A DNA stretch of 64,000 nt from positions 186,001 through 250,000 of the forward strand of contig PMSV01000008.1 of NCBI GenBank assembly GCA_003168265.1. The letters run 5' to 3'. The notes beneath the pieces were generated by a model that worked only from the letters and a program-made list of their open reading frames with translations, ran no database searches and was not told where the DNA came from. A program made the position numbers and the translations under genes. How positions within the stretch are numbered: the first letter of the stretch is position 1; each line of letters starts with the position of its first letter. This DNA is from Chitinophagaceae bacterium. Its GTDB lineage: Bacteria; Bacteroidota; Bacteroidia; Chitinophagales; Chitinophagaceae. Of this stretch, positions 47,201 to 54,890 are shown one piece after another.

Positions 47201-47295
47201 TCCGGCTGCCCGAATGTATTCAGGAAAGCACAAAGGATGGGAATAAAAAATAAAGTTTTGATTTGGGTCACATTAACCGTGCATTTGCATTGCAA
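44290..47295 (-). CDS. sprE: SprE/PorW-like TPR protein of gliding motility and type IX secretion
   Basis: 1001 residues with an N-terminal hydrophobic signal (IKTLFFIPILCAFLNTFGQ, after an unusual Cys-rich start MQCKCTVN), then TPR-type helical repeats (LMGKAYYYRKQLDSAYITFQ; LYEETKNREKAQEYYKK; LQLGNLYYSDKIFRKARNYY). A Ser/Asn-rich linker (about 500-560) contains the family hallmark of WYFYN followed by LKSRGYTDFRSRWGNR. A C-terminal domain follows. SprE/PorW links the T9SS outer-membrane and periplasmic parts and is needed for secretion in this phylum; the role is transferred from the family. I see no canonical lipobox. A T9SS cargo candidate is encoded at 55432. It is divergent from the M23-like gene. 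Confidence 0.85.
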   Translation of the reverse strand: MQCKCTVNVTQIKTLFFIPILCAFLNTFGQPDYSSMDIKKPAKYENSKLGAEKTDETKFKTLRHFIQNTVSHFNYYYNANLKLNEIVARARAQNKDDYTKLLSFYDYSLEVTSKDKKNLDSIIMKVTGGILNHDLRNDWVDNLYMLMGKAYYYRKQLDSAYITFQFVNYAFSPKEEGGYDIPIGSNVSSEKTGNSLIVATKEKSNIVKKTFSLPPSRNESFIWQIKTYIARGLYAEASGLMELMKQDPQFPKRLYPDLEEVEALSFYSQHIYDSTARHLINMLPYETDLTEKYRWEYLVAQLYEETKNREKAQEYYKKTYEHTFDPVMEVYARLYYIRQNKVVDDKMIQQNIDALMSMVKKARFENYRDIIYYAAAQIELERKNKTGAIAMLLKCVKYAIPENQQRSKAFLQLGNLYYSDKIFRKARNYYDSVDASDHSAVEDPLTFVEKRKTLDHIILEMDIIDRQDSLQRLAAMPKAERDAYLMKILKQMRRQQGLSEEENYSGGVSFNNNNAPADIFGSSGGNTDWYFYNSALKSRGYTDFRSRWGNRQNSDFWQVSSKAGIFGSNANNKSADSAAEQQAAASAKSMTLDALLKGLPLTAEKLKKSNDSVEHAQFEIGSSFQDGLSEYLTAIGFYDSLLKRFPQTRLQEQTLFNMFYCYKKLGDEQNAQRILKLMEQLYPNGKLTNKAAYPDAYKKAEEAPRVEATRRYENIYNAFIEGRFEEAMANKKQADSAYGEKFWTPQLLFIEGVYFVRAQADSLAKVEFSNLIRKYPKTPMAAKAQTFLDVLSRRRQIEDYLTKLQVERAKDDSIVYTEDKPATTRPTITYVPLPDSLRNKRLVKTDTSHVAIANQQKIDSARLISQQLANLKSPFAYAPAKGQTVSLLLNKVDPVYVNEAKNAFNRYNQENYYNLTLDIQIISLNDTMKIVAISGFGNSDTAMSYIEKARKMAPMDIIPWLPQGKYSILIISYDNMELLKANKDIMGYKKFLNASYPGKFQ

Positions 47296-47391
47296 ACTAA
47301 TGACTTAATAACTGATTTTCAAGAACTTTATTGCCTGGGAAGGGGCTAGGTTTTAGTGTAATTACAGTAACTTTAACAGGTAAATCCTCAT

Positions 47392-47787
47392 ATGGCCAAA
47401 TTTGATGTTAATTCTTCCCTCAAAAGGCTTAGGAACCGCTACCGCCTGGTAATCATGAACGATGACAGTTACGAAGAAGTGGTGACTTTTAAATTATCCC
47501 GTTTAAGTGTCTATGTGTTTTTGAGCACGGTTTTTGTTCTCTTAACCGGACTCACAGTGGCTTTGATCGTTTTTACTCCCCTTAAGCTCTATATACCGGG
47601 TTATGGGGATGTTAGTAATACCAAGGAGCTCCGTGAACTAAAAGTGCGCACTGATTCGTTAGAGCAATCAGTAAAATACAAAGATCTGTATTTGCAGAAT
47701 ATAAAGAATATTCTGGAGGGCAATAAACCAGTGGCGATCGATACAGCAGCATTGAAAATTCCAAAGCCCGAAAAGATAGATGACTAA
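47392..47787 (+). CDS. Membrane protein resembling the N-terminal part of M23-peptidase-type proteins
   Basis: 131 residues: a cytoplasmic N-terminus with RYRLVIMNDDSYEEVVTFKLSRL, one TM (VYVFLSTVFVLLTGLTVALI, about 40-60), then a periplasmic stretch with a short coiled coil (TKELRELKVRTDSLEQSVKY). The N-terminal motif and TM match Bacteroidota proteins that carry a LytM/M23 endopeptidase domain after the coiled coil, but here the frame stops at 47787 before any HxxxD or HxH motif. The bactofilin gene starts 24 nt later. Either it is a natural short variant acting as a bactofilin membrane partner, or the product of a gene that has lost its 3' part. Confidence 0.78.
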   Translation: MAKFDVNSSLKRLRNRYRLVIMNDDSYEEVVTFKLSRLSVYVFLSTVFVLLTGLTVALIVFTPLKLYIPGYGDVSNTKELRELKVRTDSLEQSVKYKDLYLQNIKNILEGNKPVAIDTAALKIPKPEKIDD

Positions 47788-47811
47788 ATTGATGACTTAA
47801 ATCTGATACCA

Positions 47812-48234
47812 ATGTTTAACGCAAAATCCAAATCCGATTCGTTTGGCGAAACCAGCGGACCGAACGGTAGCACCAGCCTGATTGGTGCAGGCACCTCACT
47901 GAAAGGCGATATCACGAGCAATGGAGATATCCGGATCGACGGGATCCTGGATGGTAATATCCACTGTTCCTCCAAAGTGGTCATCGGGGCCAATGGAGTA
48001 GTAAATGGGGATATCAACGGCCAACAGGCAGATATCATGGGAAAGGTCACCGGTTGTATTAAGGTAAAGGAACTCCTTCAGCTTAAAGCTGGCAGTTTAG
48101 TGAATGGCAACCTGTCTGCGTCCAAATTGCAGATAGAGCCTTCTGCTAATTTCAATGGAGAATGCCATATGGCCCAAAATGTGACCAGCATGCCTGCCAA
48201 GATCGAAAAAGATCTGAAGCTGGCAGCCTCTTAG
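47812..48234 (+). CDS. Bactofilin (polymer-forming cytoskeletal protein)
   Basis: 140 residues. The central right-handed beta-helix of the bactofilin domain runs from about 22 to 120 (GTSLKGDITSNGDIRIDGIL; repeats of a G-x-I/V pattern such as VVIGANGVVNGDI), flanked by short disordered ends. Bactofilins form nucleotide-independent filaments at the membrane and often recruit peptidoglycan hydrolases. The neighbouring M23-type membrane protein fits that pairing. It is followed by a hairpin terminator. Confidence 0.93.
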   Translation: MFNAKSKSDSFGETSGPNGSTSLIGAGTSLKGDITSNGDIRIDGILDGNIHCSSKVVIGANGVVNGDINGQQADIMGKVTGCIKVKELLQLKAGSLVNGNLSASKLQIEPSANFNGECHMAQNVTSMPAKIEKDLKLAAS

Positions 48235-48260
48235 TTCCGAAATTTCAGCCTACCAATGAC

Positions 48261-48295
48261 ATGGCCGTCAGGCCATTAGGTATTTCTTTTTCAAA
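48261..48295 (+). terminator. Terminator after bactofilin gene
   Basis: Stem ATGGCC/GGCCAT with a GTCA loop, followed by the T-rich tract TATTTCTTTTTC. It lies between convergent genes, so it may also serve the aldolase gene. Confidence 0.65.
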
Positions 48296-48305
48296 ATTTT
48301 CCTTA

Positions 48306-48995
48306 TCAGGGGTTATTGCGGATATCCTGAATGGCTTTCACTAATCCGGCAGTCAATTCCCTGATCTGTCCATAGCCTTTAGATTGCAAAATCTCTGCAG
48401 TGATTAATTTACTACCCATTCCCAAAGCGATTGCCCCTGCCGCAAACCATTCCCTCAAATTACTTACGGTAAGTTCTACTCCGCCTGTTACAATGAAACC
48501 GGTCCCAGGGAACAGGGGCCGCACGGCCTTTATAAAAGGCGGTTTCAGCAATTCTCCGGGAAAGAGTTTTACTAGATTGCAACCCGCCGAATCTGCAAGG
48601 TGGATCTCGGTCGGGGTCATGCAACCAGGGATCCATAGAACCTTTTCCATATAAGCGACATCGGCTACTCCGCTGTCAAATACAGGGCTGATCAATATTT
48701 CGGCCCCGGCTTCAATAAAGCGATGTGCCTGTTCCGGAGTCTTTATAGTTCCTGCACAGAGGTGAATATTTATTTTCCCCTTTTCTTTCCAGGATACCAG
48801 TTTTTTGAAATTTTCAAGTGCATTTTCCCCCCTGTTGGTGAATTCAATATATTTCATTCCGCCTTCTGCAAGGGCCCTTACTACATTAATGCAGATTTCC
48901 TCTTCGGGGTGATAGAACATCGGTAAGATACCCTGTTCATTCAAACCGTTAATTTGTTCGACCTCTTTTTGATGTTCATTGGATTGCATAGTCAT
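48306..48995 (-). CDS. KDPG/KHG-type aldolase (Eda family)
   Basis: 229 residues from the ATG at 48995 (6 nt after the transporter stop); TTG at 49001 and ATG at 48989 are alternatives. Class I aldolase of the Eda family: Glu51 in YIEFTNRG, CAGTIKTPEQA (usually GAGT), the phosphate-loop-like IPGCMTPTE, the Schiff-base Lys143 in LVKLFPGE, and a C-terminal TGGV. Eda enzymes cleave KDPG to pyruvate and glyceraldehyde 3-phosphate, and some cleave 4-hydroxy-2-oxoglutarate or KDPGal. The exact substrate is not evident. It pairs with a sugar porter, which suggests uptake and breakdown of a sugar or sugar acid. Confidence 0.87.
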   Translation of the reverse strand: MTMQSNEHQKEVEQINGLNEQGILPMFYHPEEEICINVVRALAEGGMKYIEFTNRGENALENFKKLVSWKEKGKINIHLCAGTIKTPEQAHRFIEAGAEILISPVFDSGVADVAYMEKVLWIPGCMTPTEIHLADSAGCNLVKLFPGELLKPPFIKAVRPLFPGTGFIVTGGVELTVSNLREWFAAGAIALGMGSKLITAEILQSKGYGQIRELTAGLVKAIQDIRNNP

Positions 48996-49001
48996 TTCCA
49001 A

Positions 49002-50330
49002 TCAATCGATTTTAAGGAATTTCTGAATTTCTTCAAGGGATTTTCCTTTGGTTTCGGGAAGAAATTTCCAAACAAAGATCAGATGCAGGACCATCATTGC
49101 TGCAAAACCATAAAATGCATAGATCACACCTGTATGGATTCCCCCGGATTGAATTTCTGCTATGGATGGAAAGATCCAGGAAATGGTGGCTGCCATGAAC
49201 CAATGGGTAAAACTGCCAAGTGCGCCTCCCTTGGACCTGACTGAATTAGGAAAGATTTCGGAAATGAATACCCATATTACGGCGCCCTGAGAAAAAGCAA
49301 AGAAGGCTATAAAGCCGATCAGATAAAAGACCAGGAGACCGCTTCCTGAGCCAACGTTCAAAGACTGCCCTGTAAGAAATAAGAAAAGGATCATGCCGAC
49401 GGAACCGATCAGCAGCAGCTTTTTTCTGCCAAAGCGATCGATAAGAGACATAGCAAGAAGGGTGAAGACCAGGTTGGCAGCGCCGAGATAAACAGGCTGG
49501 AGATAGGCATGGGCTTTGTCGGCACCGGCCAATTCAAATATCCGTGGTGCGAAATAAAAGATGGCATTGATCCCGGAAAGCTGGTTGAACATGGCGAGCA
49601 AAACGGCGAATAAAATGGGCTTTCTGTATTTGAAAGAAAATAAATTTTCACTGGAACCATGAGAGGAAAGAGCATGCTCTTCTTTGATGAGCCTGATCGC
49701 ATCAGTTTCACCTGTACGGGCAAAGACTTTTTCGGCTTCCGAGTCCCGGTTATTCAAAACCAGCCAGCGCGGGCTTTCCGGTATAGTCCTCAGCAAGATG
49801 GCAAATAACCCTGCCGGGATTACCATTACCCCAAGCATCCATCTCCAGGAATTTTCCCCGAAATCCTTGAAAAAGAAATTGGTGACCAGCGCAATAAAAA
49901 TGCCCATTACAATATTCAACTGGAATGACCCTGCCAGCCTCCCTCTTTGCCTGGCAGGCGCCACTTCTGAAATATACATCGGACCCACGACTGATGATGC
50001 GCCGACTGCAATTCCTCCGACAAAACGAAAGCTGACAAAGAGTATCCAGACAGATGAAAGGGTGCATCCAATGGCAGAAATAAGGTAGAGTATGGAAATG
50101 GCCATCAGGGTCTTTTTTCTCCCAAAACGTTGCGCCGGAACCCCCGCCACAATGGAACCCAATACCGTGCCGATGAGACTGGAAGCAACAGTGAATCCAT
50201 GCCAGAAAGAGCTGAGTTGCCAAAGGCTCTCGATGGTTTTTTCGGCCCCTGAAATAACGGCAGTCTCAAAACCGAAAAGAAAGCCGCCGAGAGCTGCGAT
50301 CAGAGCGATCCTGGTGGGGTAGGAAAGCAT
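49002..50330 (-). CDS. Sugar porter family MFS transporter
   Basis: 442 residues, 12 predicted TM segments. Sugar porter signatures: GFLFGFETAVISGA in TM1, RFGRKKTLM in loop 2-3, PESPRWLV after TM6, NQLSGINAIFYFAP in TM7, DRFGRKKLLL in loop 8-9, and PETKGKSLEEIQ at the C-terminus. It is expected to be proton-coupled or facilitative import of a monosaccharide; substrate unknown (the XylE/AraE/GalP group is closest by pattern). It is upstream of and almost adjacent to the Eda-type aldolase gene, so the two are probably co-expressed. Confidence 0.93.
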   Translation of the reverse strand: MLSYPTRIALIAALGGFLFGFETAVISGAEKTIESLWQLSSFWHGFTVASSLIGTVLGSIVAGVPAQRFGRKKTLMAISILYLISAIGCTLSSVWILFVSFRFVGGIAVGASSVVGPMYISEVAPARQRGRLAGSFQLNIVMGIFIALVTNFFFKDFGENSWRWMLGVMVIPAGLFAILLRTIPESPRWLVLNNRDSEAEKVFARTGETDAIRLIKEEHALSSHGSSENLFSFKYRKPILFAVLLAMFNQLSGINAIFYFAPRIFELAGADKAHAYLQPVYLGAANLVFTLLAMSLIDRFGRKKLLLIGSVGMILFLFLTGQSLNVGSGSGLLVFYLIGFIAFFAFSQGAVIWVFISEIFPNSVRSKGGALGSFTHWFMAATISWIFPSIAEIQSGGIHTGVIYAFYGFAAMMVLHLIFVWKFLPETKGKSLEEIQKFLKID

Positions 50331-50590
50331 ATCGTGTAATTTTTGGTTTTATAGATCGCCCCTATAGCGGATCTGAAAATTGATGTTTTATCTAGGCTGA
50401 CCTGATCCGATAACTGGCTAAAGATAATGTTTACCCATTTTCTGAACTCGTTTTTTGAAAACAAAATGAATAATAATTGCAGGAGCGTGCTATTTATTTG
50501 AATCCTAAAAAATGGCCTAACTCCTTTTAGCATCTTCAATCTATCGAAAATTCAGCTTATTTTCACCACCGGGTACCGAAGCTTTCCCAT

Positions 50591-50821
50591 ATGAAATTTT
50601 TATTGGTTTTTTTAGCATGCAGCGCAGTGTTCATCCAGTTATCCAAGAGGCAAGAACATAAATTGGTTAATTCGGGTCAATTGCTGAAACAAGGAAGCGA
50701 GTTCTATGACTGCGGGAAATATCCGGAGGCAATACAGTTTTATGACTGCGCCAACCCTAAAATCTTAAAAAGAATCTGGTTTCTTCCGGGGTGTCAATTA
50801 CGGACTAGTAAAATATTATGA
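50591..50821 (+). pseudogene. Short TPR-like gene, possibly a truncated or frameshifted remnant
   Basis: 76 codons beginning MKFLLVFLACSAVFIQLS (signal-like), then LVNSGQLLKQGSEFYDCGKYPEAIQFYD, one recognisable TPR-like helical pair, after which similarity to a repeat stops abruptly. In another frame the following sequence continues with codable peptide (VNYGLVKYYDATRKL...) up to about 50887, suggesting a frameshift near 50760-50800. Related secreted TPR proteins are several hundred residues long. It lies just upstream of the DUF3857 pair. It may alternatively be a genuine small protein. Confidence 0.4.
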
Positions 50822-50883
50822 TGCAACCCGCAAATTGATCAGGCGCATGGCTTATTACTTTGGCAAAATAATTTCAGTAAGAA

Positions 50884-52803
50884 ATGAGAATTAGGGGCAG
50901 TCAACTATTTTTTTTCCTTTACAGTTTCACATTTTCATTCAGTACGGTCGGACAAAAGCTGGAAGAGTTGCAAAAAAGATTTCCAGGCGATCAGGCGGTG
51001 ATGTTGAATAAGAGTCTGACCTATTCCATATCCGTCAGGGATGGAGAACCTCATGTAGAGAGTAGTGAGATTCAACAGATCGAATATTTATCCGGCGATG
51101 CGTCTTCGCTAATGAGTGAATACGGCTTTTATCAAAGTGATTTTCACCGGTTGGTGGCCTATGAAGCATATACAAGAACTCCTGCCGACAAGAAGTTGAA
51201 AGTAAGCGATTTCAAGACTGCCGATGATAAGGAGAGCTTTGTATTTTACGATGATGTAAAAGAAACGACTTTTAATTTTCCTGCCGTGGAACCAGGGGCT
51301 GTAGGGAACCTGAATGTTTCCTGGATCGACAAAGAACCCCATCTTCTTTCCCCTTTTTATTTCACGGGTTATCTTCCTGCACTAAACTGCGAACTGAGGA
51401 TTGAAGTGTCCGGGGATATTTCAATAAAATATGTTTTGGAAGGCCTGGATACGAGCCGGATCAATGTACAGTTGGAAAATAAACGTCGAGGCAGGATCTA
51501 TACTTTTCTTTACAAGAACTGCCCCGAAGAACCCAGATACGCTGATGCCCCGAATTTTTCCTGGTATGCTCCCCATGTAATTTTCTATATTGATCATTAT
51601 CTTAACGGGGAAGGAAACCAGCAGGCCTATCTTTCCAGCACAGATGATTTGTACAAGCTGAACTATGGATTTATCCGAAATATTAACCGTGATTTGGGGT
51701 CCGAACTGAAACATACCGTGGATTCCCTGATAAAGGGGGTTTCCGAACCCAGGGAAAAGGCCATGAAGATCTATTCCTGGGTCCAGCAGCAAATAAAATA
51801 TGTTGCATTTGAGCAGGGAATGGAAGGGTTTATACCCAGGGATGCGAACCTGGTTTGCAGCCGCAGATTCGGCGATTGCAAGGATATGAGCAGCATCCTC
51901 ACCATGATGCTCAATGCGGCCGGAGTGCCAGCTTATTTTACATGGATCGGGACAAGGGATCTTCCTTATCGGTTTACTGACCTGCCGCTTCCTCTTGTCA
52001 GTAATCATATGATCTGCACCATCCGTCTGGGGGATTCCTTCCTGTTTCTTGATGGAACGGATCCGACCTGTGTGTTTGGTTACCCTTCTTACGGAATACA
52101 GGGAAAGCAGGCTATGGTTGCGCTCGATTCCGCTAATTATAAGATATTGACCGTCCCGGTCATTGAAAAAGATAAAAACATTTCTGCAGATACAACCTGG
52201 TTGGAACTGGATGGAAATTCAATCCATGGGCGGATTAAAAAAGAATTGAAGGGATATTATGCCATGCAGTTTTACGGCAGGCTGATGTATGAAAATGGCA
52301 AAACATCCAACGAGGATCTGAAAGATGAATTCAGCAGGGGTTCGAATAAATTTAAACTTGACACTTTCGCTTTTTATAAGAAACCCACCAATGAAGACAT
52401 CGTCATGACTGCGGGATTCACACTCGACGACTATGCTAAGAAATTGGGCGATGAGATCTATTTGAATCTAAACCTGTTTAAGTTCTTTGAACACCAGGAG
52501 ATCGATTATCCAAAAAGGAAGATCCCGATTGAATATCATTTTAAATCGAGAAGCATTTTCGTAGTGATGTTAAAACTGCCTCAGGGCTATAGGATAAGTT
52601 ACCTGCCTAAGAGCAAAACCTATCACAATGCGGTATGGGGATTCGATCTGGACTATGAGCAAAAAGGAGACTGGGTAATCCTGAAGCAGCAGTTCGGGCA
52701 TGACCAATTGTTGCTCAATGCCGACCAGTTTCAACTATGGAATCAGGTACTTGAAAACCTTTATCCCATGTATAAAGAAACATTAAGCCTGTCGAAAAAC
52801 TGA
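50884..52803 (+). CDS. Secreted DUF3857 / transglutaminase-like protein
   Basis: 639 residues with signal peptide (MRIRGSQLFFFLYSFTFSFSTVGQ). A DUF3857 domain spans about 40-210, followed by a transglutaminase-like domain with an intact triad: Cys332 in RRFGDCKDMSS, His375 in VSNHMICTI, and Asp390 in FLDGTDPT. The C-terminal part is beta-rich. It is expected in the periplasm or at the cell surface. DUF3857 proteins are widespread in Bacteroidota; substrates are unknown. It is 3 nt from the next gene, a paralogous arrangement, so the two are co-transcribed and likely function together. Confidence 0.9.
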   Translation: MRIRGSQLFFFLYSFTFSFSTVGQKLEELQKRFPGDQAVMLNKSLTYSISVRDGEPHVESSEIQQIEYLSGDASSLMSEYGFYQSDFHRLVAYEAYTRTPADKKLKVSDFKTADDKESFVFYDDVKETTFNFPAVEPGAVGNLNVSWIDKEPHLLSPFYFTGYLPALNCELRIEVSGDISIKYVLEGLDTSRINVQLENKRRGRIYTFLYKNCPEEPRYADAPNFSWYAPHVIFYIDHYLNGEGNQQAYLSSTDDLYKLNYGFIRNINRDLGSELKHTVDSLIKGVSEPREKAMKIYSWVQQQIKYVAFEQGMEGFIPRDANLVCSRRFGDCKDMSSILTMMLNAAGVPAYFTWIGTRDLPYRFTDLPLPLVSNHMICTIRLGDSFLFLDGTDPTCVFGYPSYGIQGKQAMVALDSANYKILTVPVIEKDKNISADTTWLELDGNSIHGRIKKELKGYYAMQFYGRLMYENGKTSNEDLKDEFSRGSNKFKLDTFAFYKKPTNEDIVMTAGFTLDDYAKKLGDEIYLNLNLFKFFEHQEIDYPKRKIPIEYHFKSRSIFVVMLKLPQGYRISYLPKSKTYHNAVWGFDLDYEQKGDWVILKQQFGHDQLLLNADQFQLWNQVLENLYPMYKETLSLSKN

Positions 52804-52806
52804 TTT

Positions 52807-54774
52807 ATGAAAAAAAAATTGATTCCGTTCCTTGGTCTTCTGACATGGATCAATATTATCCGGAGCCAAACGGTGAAAATAGAAAAAGAGGAATGGGATT
52901 CCAAACCTGCAATCCATGCCCTGGATCCCGGTTATACCAGGGAATCTGCTGTCATCATTTTCGAGAAGAGCAGGTATGAATACGTTGATCGCCCCAAGGA
53001 CGAAGTGGATGAGTATTATACCTTTCACCGGATCATTCATCTCAATGATGACCAGGGGATAGAGGTCTTCAATAAAATATACCTGGGAGTGGGAGCCGAG
53101 ACCGATTTGATCGACGTCCGTGCCAGGACGATACTTCCCAGCGGGAAAGTGGTCGAAATGATTCAGGACAATATCAAGGACCTTAAAGAAGAAGACGGAA
53201 ATATCTATAAGATTTTCGCCATGGAAGGCCTTGAAAAGGGTTGTGAAATCGAATACCTCTATTCCTATAAAAAGCCGTCTTCCTATTTCGGAAGAGAGAT
53301 CATACAGAGCCGGTATCCGGTCCTGGAATCCAATTTGGAATTGATCGGACCGGATAGACTTCAATTCGAAATGAAGTCCTATAACCTGGATCGGCAGGCT
53401 TCAGATACAACCATCAATTCAAAAAAGGCTCTTGTGTTCAATGTGAAGAATATCCCTGAATTGGAGGAGGAGAAATATGCATCTTATGAGGCCAACCTGG
53501 AAAGGGTTGAATTCAAATTATCTTATAATAATTCGGCTAGCAAGGAGCAAAGGCTTTTTACATGGAATGACCTGGCCAAAAGGATCTATTCCATGTACAC
53601 GGTTTTTTCGGACAAGGAAACCAGGAAGGTGAAAGACCTGCTCGAAGCCAGGGGCTGGAATTCTATCAAGGATGAAACGGGGAAAATAACGGCTGTTGAG
53701 AATTATATAAAAAAGAATATCGCATTCAGGGAGGAACTCGAAGGCGATGATGGTTCTGTGCTGGATAAGGTGATCCAGAATAAAGTGGCCGGCGTCATCG
53801 GCATCACAAGGCTTTATATCTCTGTCTTTCAGCAATTGAATGTGAATATTCAGATCGTGCTGACCGGTAACAGAGACAAATTCGTAATTGACAGAGACTT
53901 TGAGAATTGGAGTAATTGCGATTACCCGGTTATCTATTTTACGGCGGAAAATAAATGCATAGCACCAACCCGTCCCGATTTCCGTTATCCTCTGGTCCTA
54001 CCTGCCTGGGGCGCCACGAATGGACTTTTTTGTAAAGATGTCTCAATTGGCGGCAATAAGTCCGCCCTGGCCGAGGTCAGGGAATTGGAACTGGAAGATT
54101 ATCACAAGTCCTACCGCAAGATCGAATCCCACATAAAATTCAATAGCGGACTCGATTCCCTGAAAATTGATGCCAACCAGCTTTATGGAGGATATACGGC
54201 ATCTACCTACCGCGAGATATTCAATTTCGCCAATGCCGATGAGATCAAATCAGTGACTAAGGACCTGGCAAAAGCAGTTTCCGGATCGGAGCATATTTTG
54301 TTTTCTGAGGTCAAAAACAAGGGATTTGAGGACGGTAATGCGGATCTGCCCTTTATTTTTCATTCTGTAACCGAATCGGGAGAATTGCTTGAAAACGCTG
54401 GCAATAAGATCCTGATTAAGATCGGCCTGGCGATCGGACCCCAGGTCGAAATGTATCAGGAAAAGGCTCGCAGGCAACCAATTTCCATGGAATATCCGCA
54501 TTTCGAAGAACGCGATCTCGAACTCGAAATACCAGAGGGGTATATTGTCAAAAATCCGGGAGACCTTAAAATTTCTCAGACCTATCTGGAGGGAAATGAA
54601 ACGACCATGGGTTTTGTATCTTCCTATATATTGAAGGGAGACTTGCTGAAGATCCATATCATGGAGGAATATCACCGGGCAGCTTACCCATTGACCCAGT
54701 TTGACGAATTTAAAAAAATCATCAATGCTTCTTCCGACTTTAATAAAGTGGTTTTGGTGCTTGAAAAAAAATAA
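52807..54774 (+). CDS. Secreted DUF3857 protein with degenerate transglutaminase-like domain
   Basis: 655 residues, N-terminal signal (MKKKLIPFLGLLTWINIIRSQ). DUF3857 is at about 40-230 (VDEYYTFHRIIHLNDDQGIE; ARTILPSGKVVEM). In the transglutaminase-like region, the position where GDCKD should occur reads NKVAGVIGITRLY, with no cysteine, and the expected His and Asp contexts are also changed (NCDYPVIYF; NKCIAPTRP). I therefore think it is catalytically inactive, unlike its upstream neighbour. It may be a structural or binding partner. The stop codon overlaps the terminator stem of the convergent tRNA gene. Confidence 0.87.
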   Translation: MKKKLIPFLGLLTWINIIRSQTVKIEKEEWDSKPAIHALDPGYTRESAVIIFEKSRYEYVDRPKDEVDEYYTFHRIIHLNDDQGIEVFNKIYLGVGAETDLIDVRARTILPSGKVVEMIQDNIKDLKEEDGNIYKIFAMEGLEKGCEIEYLYSYKKPSSYFGREIIQSRYPVLESNLELIGPDRLQFEMKSYNLDRQASDTTINSKKALVFNVKNIPELEEEKYASYEANLERVEFKLSYNNSASKEQRLFTWNDLAKRIYSMYTVFSDKETRKVKDLLEARGWNSIKDETGKITAVENYIKKNIAFREELEGDDGSVLDKVIQNKVAGVIGITRLYISVFQQLNVNIQIVLTGNRDKFVIDRDFENWSNCDYPVIYFTAENKCIAPTRPDFRYPLVLPAWGATNGLFCKDVSIGGNKSALAEVRELELEDYHKSYRKIESHIKFNSGLDSLKIDANQLYGGYTASTYREIFNFANADEIKSVTKDLAKAVSGSEHILFSEVKNKGFEDGNADLPFIFHSVTESGELLENAGNKILIKIGLAIGPQVEMYQEKARRQPISMEYPHFEERDLELEIPEGYIVKNPGDLKISQTYLEGNETTMGFVSSYILKGDLLKIHIMEEYHRAAYPLTQFDEFKKIINASSDFNKVVLVLEKK

Positions 54775-54803
54775 GGGCGTCTGAATATTATGACAACCCT
54801 TAT
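54764..54803 (-). terminator. Intrinsic terminator of the tRNA-Gly gene
   Basis: On the minus strand, ATAAGGG and CCCTTAT (plus 54797-54803 and 54771-54777) form a 7-bp stem with a 19-nt loop, followed by TTTTTTTC. It overlaps the last codons of the convergent DUF3857 gene. Confidence 0.75.
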
Positions 54804-54808
54804 CGGGG

Positions 54809-54881
54809 AGCGGCAAAAGAGGTTCGAACTCTCGACCCTCAGCTTGGGAAGCTGATGCTCTACCAACTGAGCTACTGCCGC
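54809..54881 (-). tRNA. tRNA-Gly (anticodon CCC)
   Basis: A full 73-nt cloverleaf on the minus strand: a 7-bp acceptor (GCGGCAG/TTGCCGC), D arm GCTC/GAGC, anticodon stem TCAGC/GCTGA with loop TTCCCAA giving anticodon CCC, T arm GAGAG/CTCTT with loop TTCGAAC, and discriminator T as expected for bacterial tRNA-Gly. No CCA is encoded. It reads GGG codons. Confidence 0.95.
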
Positions 54882-54890
54882 AAAATTCAA

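Noticed and set aside
54684-54890. 68-codon frame with AVAQLVEHQLPKL-type sequence
   Set aside because: This is the known artefact of translating across a tRNA gene; the locus is tRNA-Gly(CCC).
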